Source: Bemisia tabaci
Lineage: Eukaryota > Arthropoda > Insecta > Hemiptera > Aleyrodidae
Assembly: GCF_918797505.1 (NCBI RefSeq)
Contig: NC_092801.1
Location: forward strand, 25,202,477 to 25,266,476
Length of the DNA: 64,000 bases
Direction: 5' to 3'
This document shows positions 21,331 through 32,349 of the stretch, one piece after another; position 1 is the stretch's first letter; each line of letters starts with the position of its first letter. A program made the position numbers and the translations under genes. The notes beneath the pieces were generated by a model. That model made no database searches and was not told where the DNA came from. It saw only the letters and a program-made list of their open reading frames with translations.

Positions 21331-22079
21331 GAGAGCGATGGGAGAAAATAGCACAGTTAAGTGATCTCGGACGCTGAGCGGGGCTTCACAAAAGACGACC
21401 TTGAGATTTCGGCAGTTCGGCCACTGGCGTCATAAGAGACATCGGATTAAAGCGCATTACTCTGTGAGACATTGTTTACCTATGCTGTCATATGTCACAA
21501 GGTTCATCTCAGTATGGATTTGCGATCGCGGCAGTAAGCTGAGGCAATATTTCTGTATTCATGGATTAAATCCATCAATCGAGTTCTGATTTTGGCTCAT
21601 ATATCCGTAACGGGTCCTCCAGAGCAATTTTCCACCTTGTACGATGGTTATTATTTCTTTATATCTATGTTTAAAATTTGAGGTGGGATAATGGCGGCTT
21701 CTCAAGAACACCGAGGTAGGCGATCTTTTGCACCAACGAACAGAAAACTGATGGCGAAAAATAACCAATCAGAACCTCCCAAAAAAAAGAATTTGCCTAA
21801 AAACGGAACTTCGTGGTTCTGCGCAGATTTACCAGTCAGACACGACATCTTAAGGTGGAAAAAAACTCGCTGAAAGCGAATTTTAGCAATCAACACAACT
21901 TGACGTAGAGACATGATTGGCTAAAAAATACAACGGTTTTTGATACATCGGAAAATCAACCAAAAATCGGAGACTGGGCGAAACGCTCAAGGTCGCAGAG
22001 GTATAGGGAATCCCATAGCGAAAGCAACGGAACGATTCTAATATCATGGGAAACTCCGTTCCCATGACATTATAGCAAA

Positions 22080-22860
22080 CTCAATCTCGACGCTTTGACT
22101 CAACTATTGCAAGCTGCACTTAATTTGAGTAACATAGGGTGGGAAAGAAACAATCTTCAATTGAGTAGTTTTCAAAGTTGTAGTACACGATTTGACTCAC
22201 GTACGGTACTCTCTTTCTTGTGGCCAGATAATTCATGTTTCCCCTAACCAATGTGCAATAAAAACGTGTATATCTTAAATAGGAATTGATTTCAGTAGTT
22301 TTCGTCGCGCAAATCGTGTTTAACGTAAAATTTTGGTGAGGAATCGTGTATCAGAGTGCTTAAGGTGAGTCGATGGACGCCATATTTAGTGTCAGAACGG
22401 CATGCGATATATCGCATCAATCGGTTCCATTTCTTCAGCTACTCGTCATTTTTCTTCAATTTTGAGATCGCAATTCTGTTGTCAGGAAACTGAGGCACTC
22501 ACTTAAGAATTTTAACAAAGAAATTCGACGTAATAAAGGCGTGTTTTATTTTTTTTTTTTTTTTTTTTTTTTAGAGAGAGAAAACATCGCATTCGATACT
22601 GATATCGAAACTGCACTCGAATGCGATATTTTCTCTCTGAAAAAACCACGCCTTTATTACGTCGAATTTCTTTGTTAAAATTAGTGAGTGATTGCCTTAG
22701 TTTCCTGACAACAGAATTGCGATCTCAAAATTGGAGAAAAATGACGAGTAGCTGAAAAAATGGAACCAATTGATGCGATATATCGCATGCTGTTCTGACA
22801 CAAAATATGGCGTCTATCGAAGCACCTTAAATGCGTACCTTGTTTAATGGTTCATTCAAT
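22080..22860 (-). mobile_element. MITE F, one arm, split by MITE B
   Basis: Starts in TCTCGACGCTTTGACTCAAC and runs through GATTTGACTCACGTA and GAATCGTGTATCAGAGTGC. After MITE B it resumes as AAATGCGTACCTTG and a degraded end (TTTAATGGTTCATT). Full two-armed copies are at 26486 and 40911. Confidence 0.65.
22364..22826. mobile_element. MITE B with TTAA target duplication
   Basis: Starts GGTGAGTCGATGGACGCC and ends GGCGTCTATCGAAGCACC, with TTAA on both sides (22360-22363 and 22827-22830). The target was a GCTTAAAT site inside MITE F. The element is one long inverted repeat whose centre contains GCATTCGATACTGATATCG. A 23-base T run near 22549-22571 lies in one arm. TTAA duplication is the hallmark of piggyBac-type transposition. 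Confidence 0.85.
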
Positions 22861-23019
22861 CTAAAAATTAGAACATTATAAAAAACTTTCCCAACTTTTT
22901 TCAGAAAAAAATATTTTATCGGGAGAGACGAGGCATCGTTGGGATGCTCAACACGGCGTCGACACGGTACAACATGGGTCTTTGAAGTCCCATTATTCGA
23001 TGCCATCATTCTTCTGACG

Positions 23020-23260
23020 CGAGTCCGAAAAATCGCGCCGAACGCAGAGCGGACAGCGCTAAACGCATACGAGCGCCTGCAAAACTGTAGGAATACTTCA
23101 AGCATTGCGCCAAACAGTGCGGTCGGCGCGGCACCCATATAAGCGCCTACAAGAGTGGCTGAATACTTCTTGCATTGTGTCAAACGCAGTGCAGTCAGCC
23201 AGTTGGCGTGTAACGCATATTAGACTGTAGGACCCATCACCCGCAGTGCGGTGGACACAG
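23020..23260 (+). repeat. GC-rich minisatellite, about 75-bp unit
   Basis: Diverged units begin near 23064, 23134 and 23211 (ACGCATACGAGCGCCTGCAA, ACCCATATAAGCGCCTACAA, ACGCATATTAGACTG). They share GAATACTTC, GCATTG and CAGTGCGGTC-like text. An inverted relative is at 42385-42515. Confidence 0.55.
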
Positions 23261-23682
23261 TATCCAACCAGTGTACAACGCGATCCTGCAATTCTCGAAG
23301 GATCGTAGAGATTTTCCTGTATGCTGTTAACTTTCGGGTCATTATACTTGACCCTCTGCGCCGGTTTTTACCATAACTAAAGGGAAATATGTATCCTTAT
23401 TGTAAAAATTCAGAAACTCAGACGATATTTAATGTTTTTGGTGACAGAAAAAGAAAGTAGCACGAACGAGAATATCGCGTCGAATTGTCAAAGTTTTTAT
23501 TTGAGATCATTTAAGAAAATTAGTGGAAACTTTTCAGAAAAACTGTGTATAGCTTTTTAAAAAAATCGTTTACATCGATTACGTTGCAATTTATGGCGTT
23601 GCAATCAGAGATAAATACGCTTCCTTTTGCGTGCACTCGTTGGCTTTTGAATCCATTCATTCCTTAAATAACTTGAATATAG

Positions 23683-23940
23683 TTGAGGGGCTTGGAAGAC
23701 AAGGTGCATTAGTGCAATTTTTGCTATTTCGAGAAAACGTGTTTAAAGTTTCGAAATTACATAGATCATTATGGTGGAAAACAAGCTGAAACTGACTTTT
23801 TGATGCTTAGTAATTGGAATTTGAGAGCGAATTTTTCGCAGAGTATGCATTGAGACTATAGTTTCACTTGAAATCTTTAACGCCTCGATTATTTTTAAAA
23901 AAACTGCACTTATGCGCCTTGTCCTCCAAGCCCCTCAGTT
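23683..23940. mobile_element. Foldback MITE, TGAGGGGCTTGGA ends
   Basis: TGAGGGGCTTGGAAGACAAG with GTGCATTAGTGCA on the left pairs with CTGCACTTATGCGCCTTGTC and CTCCAAGCCCCTCA on the right; the middle is AT-rich. Confidence 0.65.
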
Positions 23941-24172
23941 ATTTTATAATGTTTTACGTGTAGTTTTCTTTCAATGGTTAGGAGCCGCGCAACCGTAACA
24001 GATCTCTAGTTTATTTTATACCATTAACGGTATGTGAGGATATCTGTTAGAGATCTTACTTTTTTGATACCCTTGCATCTAAAATAGGAACCTCATTTTT
24101 GGGACCCGGCAAAGCGGAGAGAAATATGATGCCTCGCTCCTTTAACGATGCAACGCAACCCGGCTGACCCGC

Positions 24173-24426
24173 GCTGTCATGCTAAGGAAAAACGCAGTAT
24201 GAACCTTCAGGTGTTGCCAAAGTTCCTTTGATAAAACACGAATTTCCTGGTAAACTCATGAATATTTTCCTACCAATTTTTCAGATAATTTTGTTTGTAA
24301 TTTCACCCACAATTTCTTTAAATTTCAAGGAAAAATATTAATAACTTTCCTCAAAAATATACATTTGATCGAAGGAAATTTGGCAACTATCGAATGCTCA
24401 TACGGCGTTCTTCCCTAGCACAGCAG
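24173..24426. mobile_element. MITE D copy
   Basis: CTGTCATGCTAAGGAAAAAC at the left and GGCGTTCTTCCCTAGCACAG at the right. The inner arms contain GTTGCCAAAGTTCC and GGAAATTTGGCAAC. Confidence 0.75.
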
Positions 24427-24445
24427 TGGTGCTCCGAGTGTGAAT

Positions 24446-24609
24446 CGGTGGCGTGGCGTGATAATCGAATATCGATGATTATCCCATTTAAAGCAATGGT
24501 AAAGAATCGATTACTAAGGTGTTCGTAGCAAACGCCTTGATAATCGATATTTTTTCATAGGTTTAAATGGCAGATCAATCGATATATCGCAAAGCACGTC
24601 ACGCCACTG
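24446..24609. mobile_element. MITE C copy
   Basis: From GGTGGCGTGGCGTGATAATC to CAAAGCACGTCACGCCACTG, with AAGGTGTTCGTAGCAAACGC at the centre. Confidence 0.75.
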
Positions 24610-24860
24610 GTGTGAATGGAGTCGTGACAATCACGGGAACTGTTCATGGCTTCGAAGCTCTATCTCCGAGCCGCAGTCGCTTAGCATAAATCGGGCTTGC
24701 GCGCGCTGCACCCGGACCCGTGGAAGTTGAAACTTTTTAAATTGTGAGCCGCCCTTCTCCCCCCCTCCCCCACCCCTTGGATTGGGTTTCGCGGGCTGCA
24801 ACCGTTGAAACGTAGGTTGTCATTTCGGGCTAAAACTGGGCGTTTCGGGTTAGAGTACCT

Positions 24861-25105
24861 ATACGGAAGAACGCCGTATGAACATTCGAGGGTTGCCAAA
24901 TTTCTTTCAATTAAATGTTTATTTTTGAGGAAAGTTAAGCATGCTTTTCCTTGAAATTTTCAGGAACTCTAGGTAAAATTGCAAACAAAATTTTATGACA
25001 AATTGGAAGAAAAATACAAGTAAGTTTACAAAGAAATTCGTGTTTTATAAATGGAGATTTTGCAACGCCTGAAGGTCCATACGGCGTTTTTCCTTAGCAT
25101 GGCAG
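24861..25105. mobile_element. MITE D copy, left tip missing
   Basis: Begins within the end (CGGAAGAACGCCGTATGAAC) and finishes with a complete CCTTAGCATGGCAG. Confidence 0.7.
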
Positions 25106-25177
25106 TATATGGGGAGAGTGCGGACATGCCGGTAATTTTGAGGTTAGGTCATGGACACTTTTGGCATAGCGTAAATA

Positions 25178-25515
25178 CAGCCCCTTTATACTGACAGTAA
25201 AGACAGTGCGAATCCACTTCTAATTGGTTTCCGTATTTTAGGCCTTCACAATGTCACAGACGGGATTAGAGATTACACTTTCACCAATTGCAAAGATTAT
25301 AAACTAGAGTGGACCGAGACTGGGGGTACAGCAAGGAACAACTGGAATGAGAGAGGGAATGGAGATAAGAATTCGGGAATGGGGTAATCGAAGATTAAAA
25401 AATCGTTTAATTTGTGTAATCTTCATTCCCGTTTGTGACACTGTGGAGGCCTAAAATACGGGAGCCAATCAGAGATGGATTCACATCGTCTTAACTCTCA
25501 GTATAAAGGGACTCT
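25178..25515. mobile_element. MITE G (hAT-like), near-complete copy
   Basis: CAGCCCCTTTATACTGACAG at the left is mirrored by CTCAGTATAAAGGGACTCT at the right. Flanks CGTAAATA and CGTAAAAT are a slightly decayed 8-bp duplication. The interior has AATTGCAAAGATTATAAACT and ATTCGGGAATGGGGTAATCG, shared with 31255-31565 and 45008-45901. Confidence 0.75.
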
Positions 25516-25523
25516 CGTAAAAT

Positions 25524-26485
25524 CTACCAAAAGTAAAAAACTCCCGTTGACTTCCATCGCCCACTTGGCAACGCAGCACGAAGAAAATGAAGAGGTTCGA
25601 GCCTCAGACTCAGACAGTATACATACGGGAGGTGCTTTGAGTGTTTTCAGCGCCCTCCGGAAAGCCGGGGGGAGGTGGAGGGGGCTCGAACGTAAACAAT
25701 GAGAAGGAAATGCTGCGTTTTAATATTTATTCGTAAAATTCTGACGGCGCTCTCGTAAGACATGGGGAACTTTCGGAGGTTTTTCGCGCTTTGAACCGTC
25801 ATTCGGAAGTGCCTCGTCGAGAGAACACTTTCGCAGGTCGCGAGGATATGAAACTCTGAGGAACTATCTTGGTTATGTTTCCGTCATGGGTCTCATTCCT
25901 TTGTGAAATGGAAGTTTCTCGAGCTCTGAGGGATTATCATGAGAGGGTCGAGTAAATGCACTTGAATGGAATCGTATTCAGATGAACGGAAATGCAATTC
26001 TTTATTTCTTCTTCTTCTTCAATGTTCTCTTTTTTTCTCTTTTAAACGTTCAAATCCTTTGTTATTATTCACTGGAGTTCGGGAACTTTTGATTGATAAA
26101 GAGACAAAATGCTTCTAACAGGGCTCATGACAGATTTGAAAGAGGTCATCTTATTTGGATTGCATTTTGCAAAAAGGAGCCAGGAGCATTCCAATGTTGC
26201 TAAGATTGTGCAATTTTTTTCACCTTGCAAATTGTACTACTATTTGTAACACTGTAATGTAGATTCGAGGAGGGTTTCGTAAAGACATCGACATCTCGGT
26301 TTGCAATGTCCTAGACTTTCAACCGTAATTTTTTTAAAAAAAAAAAAAAAAAAAAATGCTCAACGGAGCAAAAAATGCTCAACGTCATCTTTTGAAAACT
26401 TCCCTGATTTTTGGTACCTGTGTAAAAGAACATTTTGTGAAAATTTCAATTTGGAAGACTGTCGGTCATTTTATAGTACCACTAT
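25524..26485. other. No gene seen; one MITE arm at 26155-26240
   Basis: Contains one arm of the GGATTGCATTTTGCA foldback family and an A-rich run near 26335-26357. A GC-rich patch at 25660-25690 has no frame worth calling. Confidence 0.4.
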
Positions 26486-27035
26486 GGACCACTAGACAAC
26501 GTACGAATTTAAGCATTCTGATACATGTTTCCTGATTAGAATTTCACGTAGAACACGATTCGCGTAACGAAAATTACTGAACCCAACTCCTAACGGAGAT
26601 ATTAACATTTTTATAATCCATTGGTTACGAGGAATTTGAACTGCCCGCTCACAATGAAACTCAAAGCTCTACGCGAGTCAAATCGCGCACCAGCACGGTT
26701 TCAGCAAGCTTCTCAATCGAGCAATGTTCATTTCCCACCATGCGTTTTTCAAACTATAAGTAATTTGCTATGGCTGAGCCAAAGCGTCAAGATTGAGGTT
26801 GCCAGATTTTTTTATCGCAGAGGACGTTCATGATAACGTTTAGCGCGCGATGTGAATCACGTAGAGCATTGAGTTTTCATGAGCGGGTGGTTTCAATTCA
26901 TGCACCAAGAATCATTAAATATCTTCGGAAGGAGTTGATTTCGGTAATTTTCGTTGTGCGCATCGTGTTTTACGTGAAATTTTGGTGAAGAAATATGTAT
27001 CAGAATGCTGAAATTCGTACCTTGTCTAGTGGTCC
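26486..27035. mobile_element. MITE F, full two-armed copy
   Basis: GGACCACTAGACAACGTACG on the left is mirrored by GTACCTTGTCTAGTGGTCC on the right. The arms carry CTGATACATGTTTCC, GAACACGATTCGCG, ACCCAACTCCTAACGGAGAT and GAACTGCCCGCTCAC, each found again inverted. The central part has CAAAGCGTCAAGATTGAGGT. Confidence 0.75.
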
Positions 27036-28574
27036 ATTGTCGCTAAAAATTGTAATTACTTGGATCAAAGTTCGAACTCTATGACTGAATTGTTTGCTCA
27101 CCTGAGCCACAATATATGAACCATAAACATGCTTTCTATCTTTTCAATCCGGCACGTTTAGAGCCCTTGGAGAATTTCATGGTTTTGCAGACAGAAATGT
27201 TTGCGTACATTTTCAACTATGAAGAGTAGAGCTCCTCATACGCTGATTAAAATGCGGACGGGAAATAAATGGTACGGCGAAAAGTGTCTACGCCCTGTGC
27301 TTTGTAATTAAACTCTCTCTTCCCCTCATGTCTGCTAATATCGTAAAGGGAGGGAAGATGGTCGGAAATTACATTTTTGCCTCAGCAAGGAAAATAGTTG
27401 CGCGAAAGGATCCTTCAGTAAAGAGAGAGTAATTATTGAGTAAATAGAAACTTTTCCCGTTTAGATGCATACTCACACAGTGAAAAGAAAAAGTTTTACC
27501 AAGCTAAATGTTCCGTATTCAATGTTTATCGAACTATTTGGTTTGTCTAACCAAGAGCTTGACTCGACAAGCAGATGGTCCTTTTGTGTAATCCGATGTT
27601 TCTTCAAGCTCCCTAATGTCAAAAGAGCGGTTGCCTCAGTCGATAGTTTGGTCCAATAAATCGAATGCTCCAGTTGACGACGAATGGAATGGTCTGTTGG
27701 AAAAATCGATAAGGATTGCGTACAAGGAATAACTTCGGTTAAAAAAAAAAAACCGAGCTTCAATTAGTATGGACCCTCAACATTTTCAGGTCAGTAGGTG
27801 TCCAAAGTATTCCGTCTTAGCGACCAAACTTCGTCTCAAATCCGAAGTATTTGCAAAAAAAAAAACGAAATTTCGTATGACGAGCAATAAATTTGGTTAC
27901 CTGAATCGAAGTCTGGTTCCTCGACTAAAAGCTGTAGTTATTAAGACCAGAAACTTTGGTGAATCGTACGAATCGAAGTTTTTCTGCTTGCAGTTTGTTG
28001 AACAAACATTTTTTACATCTATTACCGATTAAGATTGCACTTTCTTTCTTTCTTAAGCCCCGTAAACACATATAGATATAGTTTGCGCCACGAGTGAAGC
28101 AGCGAGTGCCAATAGATTCAAAGCGCCTTCACTTCTATGCGTATGCAACACGGACATCCATGGGGCCCGAAAATTTGCATCCACGTGTCATAATGATTTG
28201 GTTGAATATTGGTCGAATGAAATACGAACTGAAGGCGCTTTGCTTGTATCTCTCACACATTTACTTTATTCCAGCGTTTCCTTTAGTGCTGACGAAGTAA
28301 ATTATAAGTGATGATTTTTGCAAACTTATCATACATGTGTATAGGGTGTTCAAAAGTCCGGTTCAACTTTCAACCGAGGACTTTGGTCATCGATATAGTT
28401 CATTCTGGATTAATTAAACTGTCCTTAGTTGTTTTCAACAAGAATACGTCCGATTTAACATTGCACTTTCGTCGACGCGCCTCAGTACGTCGTTTCCCGA
28501 TCGAAAGAACGTGACTCCATTCTTAGGTTGCAAAATTGAGTCAAAGAATTTGTTTTTTATAAGGATGGACTGTA
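27036..28574. other. No gene seen
   Basis: Frames of 60-96 codons occur on both strands around 27465-28300, but overlap in different phases and show no domain. CACAGTGAAAAG near 27475 and GGTTAAAAAAAAAAAACCG near 27737 look like decayed transposon ends. A CAACACGGACATCCATGG motif at 28146 recurs in the foldback at 48 kb. Confidence 0.35.
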
Positions 28575-29225
28575 CCGTTTTTGTCCAAAATTGTCTGAAT
28601 TTTGCACGAGATCAGAACAAAAATTAGTGAAATTTTCAAATAGGAACCCCCAAGATTTCCATACTAAAAACGCAATTTTCGAGGGGAAATTTGGCAACAT
28701 TGAAATGTAGAAACGTTATTCTGTAAAGGTAACGACGAATTCAGCACCCTCTTTGACTACATCGTTGGGTGGGGTTAATTTGTCGCTCTTTTGACTAAAA
28801 GGCGTAACTGAATTATCGTTTAAGCCTTGAAAAGTATGTGACTCTATTAACAAAATAGCCCCTCCAAAAAATGCAGTTATGTCCTTCTAGCAGATGGGTG
28901 ACCAAAATTTGTCTGATTTTTGCATGATGAGATCAGAACAAAAATCAGTGAAATTTTCAAATAGGAACCCCCAAGATTTTCATTCTAAAAACGCAATTTT
29001 CGAGAGGAAATTTGGCAACATTGAAATGTAGAAACGTCATTTTGTAAGGGTAACGACGAATTCAGCACCCTCTTTGACTACATCGTTGGGTGGGGTTAAT
29101 TTGCCGCTCTTTTGACTAAAGGGCGTAACTGAATTCTCGTTTAAGCCTTGAAAAGCATGCGGTTCTATCAACAAAAGAGCTCAACTAAAAATGCAGTTAC
29201 GTGTTTCCGATGGATGGACGACCAT
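28575..29225 (+). repeat. Tandem duplication, about 320-bp unit
   Basis: Two units share long identical blocks: ATAGGAACCCCCAAGATTT, GGAAATTTGGCAACATTGAA, TAACGACGAATTCAGCACCC and ACTACATCGTTGGGTGGGG, with unit starts near 28582 and 28902. Diverged relatives of the unit are near 53210-53440 and 56460-56800, so the unit is part of a dispersed repeat. Confidence 0.75.
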
Positions 29226-30094
29226 TCGGTGTGTGAATAAACAGGCGGACCCGGTGGGGGATGAGGATGCAAGTTTTCTATAAACCCCATTCCCGCCCCT
29301 CCTCCCACCTCGATTCCTGCCCCGGATAACCGGTATTGGCACTGTATCAAGATCAGAATCTTGTCACCCCACCCGCATACCCCCCTTTCCGGGGACCCGC
29401 ACCCTGCATTGCACCACGGGTCTCCTCCTCCACCGAGCACGGGAGGTTTGACTTCTAATGGACGTGGTGACTTCCTGGAAAGAGTAGCAGGGCTCATGAC
29501 AGCTTTTTGATGCTAGAAACAAGGATTTTCAGAGGATTTTAAGGTTTATAGATGGTTGTAGGTTCCACATCTGGAATATAAACCAGTAAACCAACAGAAG
29601 GAGAGAAAGAAGAATATTTTAAGGTTAATTTTCAGCGGTGCGTAGTAGGAAAGTTTTCCGAGCCGGAGACGTCACCGCTGTGTTTCGATTTTTTGGCTCA
29701 TGGCAGAGTTCGCACAACTCCACGGGAGTTCTTGACCTATTCTGAAATTAAATGAACTCCTTTTAAAATTGGAGAGAGATTTTTGAAATTATCGCGGCGC
29801 TTTTTTTTTAAACTTAATTGAAACTGAATTCTTCTAGGAATTCAGAATATTTTTCAGGTTAAGCTAGGCTTAAAGTTTACAAAATCAAGTTTTTTTTACA
29901 AAATTACAAAATTACATTTTTTAAAAAAAAAATACAATAATTTTCAAAGAAAAGAGGTTTTTTTTAATCGATTGAAACAGAATTTTTGTAGGAAGAAATT
30001 AGAACATTTCTCAAGCTAAGCGTCAGGCTTGAATTCTACAGAATCATTCTTGATTCCAGGAAGACCGCAAAATATTTTTCCTCTCTAGCGGGTC
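29226..30094. other. No gene seen
   Basis: A GC-rich, C-run-rich patch at 29240-29480 gives open frames of low-complexity composition, not called. The rest is AT-rich with A and T runs. Confidence 0.35.
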
Positions 30095-30350
30095 GATTAT
30101 AGAAATTGATAGACACAGCTTTAGGGAAAGAAAACAAAAGGACTATATTTCGATTCTATTGGTGGAAGCGAGTGGTTGCGACGGACAAGGGAAATAGGTA
30201 ATGGACTAACTGATGGCAACCTACGAGAGACCCTATACTTAGTTCATAATTTTCTCCCTCAGTCTATGGAAACCACTCATCTCAACCAACATGATCGCTC
30301 CATTCTCCATAAGTCTTCTTTGTCTATCGCTTGGTCTATCAATGTCAGTG
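30095..30350. repeat. Dispersed repeat shared with 4606-5040
   Basis: AAATTGATAGACACAG, CTATTGGTGGAAGCGAGTGG, CCTACGAGAGACCCTATAC and ACCACTCATCTCAACCAACA match the 4.8-5.0 kb repeat in order. The right edge (GTCTATCAATGTCA) mirrors the left (AATTGATAGAC), suggesting an inverted-repeat element. Confidence 0.5.
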
Positions 30351-30435
30351 ATAATCCCGCAGTTCACGTTAGTAGTCGTAAATCTCGAGTCCATCAGACC
30401 ACGGTTAAATATTTTTCAATAATGAAAAAAACGTT

Positions 30436-30588
30436 ACGGGCTATACAGACATACCGTCCATTCCGAGGACAGAGACCGAAAGTTCCGGATACTGGAGCCG
30501 TAGCATCGATTACTCCGGGTGCTGTACCTGGAACTTCTGGCCTCTGAACCCGAAACGCAGACGCGGTGTGTCTATACAGCCCGTGAGT
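30436..30588. mobile_element. Compact GC-rich foldback, about 150 bp
   Basis: ACGGGCTATACAGACATACC is mirrored by GGTGTGTCTATACAGCCCGT. The inside holds further self-complementary text (GAACTTCTGG against CGAAAGTTCCGG). Confidence 0.6.
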
Positions 30589-30797
30589 GTGGCACCCACG
30601 GCCGGGGGTTTTTTTTCAGCGAAGACACGAGAAAAAACTGAGAATGAAGAATTTCCTACGACTTATTTTAACGAATAATTATTCAAACAATTTAGACTTT
30701 TCATCGTATCAAAAAGGTGATATAAGCCCCAAGCTCCGGTCCTGCGAGGTCTGGGCTCTCTCAAAATTTCCAGTGCATCCGCGAAAGGCGACTCGAC

Positions 30798-30960
30798 CAT
30801 TGGCGAGGCGTGAATGATCGATTATCGATATTTCCTCATTTGGAGCTATGATGAAAAATTGATTATTAAGATGTTCGCTGCGAACACCCTGATAATCGAT
30901 ACTTCCCATACGTTTAAATGCCAGATCAATCGATATATCGCAAAGCGTGCCACGCGACTG
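30798..30960. mobile_element. MITE C copy
   Basis: Left end diverged (CATTGGCGAGGCGTGAATGA); right end CGCAAAGCGTGCCACGCGAC. TATCGATA octamer at 30823-30830; centre TTCGCTGCGAACACC. Confidence 0.7.
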
Positions 30961-31254
30961 GACTCGACCCCGCGAGTCAGGAGCTAGCACGGCCACCCAT
31001 TTATCAAGCTTATCAACGTCCGATTAAAATCAACTAATTTAATTTGGCCCGCGCAACCTCCCTCCCTGCCGCCCGGCCAATCGGATCGTTCGCTGGCTGA
31101 ATAGATCCCGCCAAGGAAACCGCGACACGACACGGGGAGTGTCGTCATCGGCGAAAGCCGGGTTCCGGTTTACCGCTGACATCTAGCGACGCTGCTGCCG
31201 TTTTTCTTTCAAAATTCATCCATGTTACATTGCTCTCGATGAGAAAGTAAGGTC

Positions 31255-31565
31255 TAGAGTCTCTTTATACCGAGAGTGAAGACAATGCGAGTCAATTTCT
31301 GATTAGTTTCTGTATTTTAAGCCTTCATATAGTGTCACAAACGGGAATAAAGATTACATTTTCATCATTGCAAAGATTATGAATTGGAAGGGACCTGGAA
31401 TGGGGGGGGGGGGGGTACGGCAAAGAACAAACAGAATAAGAGAGGGAACGGAGATAGGAATTCGGGAATGGATTGATTAAAGATTACAAAAAACGATACA
31501 TTTGTGTAATCTTTATTTCCGCTCGTGACATTCATTGTCACAACTCTCTTTATAAAGGGACTCTA
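31255..31565. mobile_element. MITE G copy
   Basis: TAGAGTCTCTTTATACCGAG to CTCTTTATAAAGGGACTCTA, sharing the family interior. A run of 12 G lies near 31405. No clear 8-bp duplication remains. Confidence 0.7.
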
Positions 31566-31704
31566 CGGTCCAGCGCACAGTCCCTTAGTGCTGAGAGTTC
31601 AGCTCAATAGAGATCATTTCTCAACATTTTTACGAAGCAGCCCGAGGCAATGGTATAGGAGAAGATGAAGAGGAATAATGGGAGCTAAGGCTAAAACACA
31701 ACAA

Positions 31705-31925
31705 TCAAAAACCTGAGAAGTTTCGACTCAAAACTAAGTCATTTTCAGTCGGACAATGGTGCCGGCATCGATATCTCTGTTATCAGATTTTTCGTTTGTT
31801 TTTTTCGGACCTCGGCTTCCAACATGTAGGTCTTAGGGTTCTTTTCGATATTTTTTCATTTTTAGTTCATTTTCCGACTGGAAATGACTCAGTTGTGAGT
31901 CGAAACATCTCGGGTTTTTTATTAG
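31705..31925. mobile_element. Foldback element
   Basis: CCTGAGAAGTTTCGACTCAA and AAGTCATTTTCAGTCGGA on the left are mirrored by TCCGACTGGAAATGACTCAG and GAGTCGAAACATCTCGGG on the right. Confidence 0.55.
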
Positions 31926-32349
31926 AAAAAAAATAAGAATTACAAATTACAATTAAATAACATGTACTTATACCTTAGAATTTTACACACAATTGATTAT
32001 GTACCGGAGCAAAAATTAGAGCACAATTACAAAAAATTGGTTTCTTGCAAGGAGCTTTCCTAAATAAGGGCTCATTTTTTTTACCGTTTAACTGGAAAGA
32101 AGGAAATTTTTTTTAAAGACGGACAATACAATTTTTGTGAAAATTTGGTGGACCCTAGAATCCTAGAATGACGGTACAGTGGGTAATTTAACACGAGCCC
32201 GCCAGCCCTTCTCTGGCACACTCTATACATTGTATCGATTCGGGGTTCAACACGATCTCAAAGGCAGTATACTACGTATACGCGCTAAAAGTATGTCTTT
32301 TATCTATATCACTCATCACATCATGCACATGAATTACGAGTTTTGTTAT

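Larger units (their letters stand above)
19889..22067 (+). mobile_element. Element L, copy B (right arm of the 11.5-kb composite)
   Basis: The left end is CGTCATGGGAACGTTAGC and the right end CTCCGTTCCCATGACA. It mirrors copy A at 10607-12786 over its entire length, including the nested mariner and tRNA-like segment. Single-base differences include GAAACTCC here against GGAACTCC (copy A reverse complement) near 22050. No 8-, 4- or 2-bp duplication around the individual copy was evident. Confidence 0.85.

Noticed and set aside
22364..22826. Bacterial-type terminator hairpins
   Set aside because: The hairpin is the centre of a eukaryotic MITE with TTAA duplication.
29168..29497. 109-codon glycine/proline-rich minus-strand frame
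   Set aside because: The frame stays open because of C/G-rich runs; low-complexity composition and no splice or start context.
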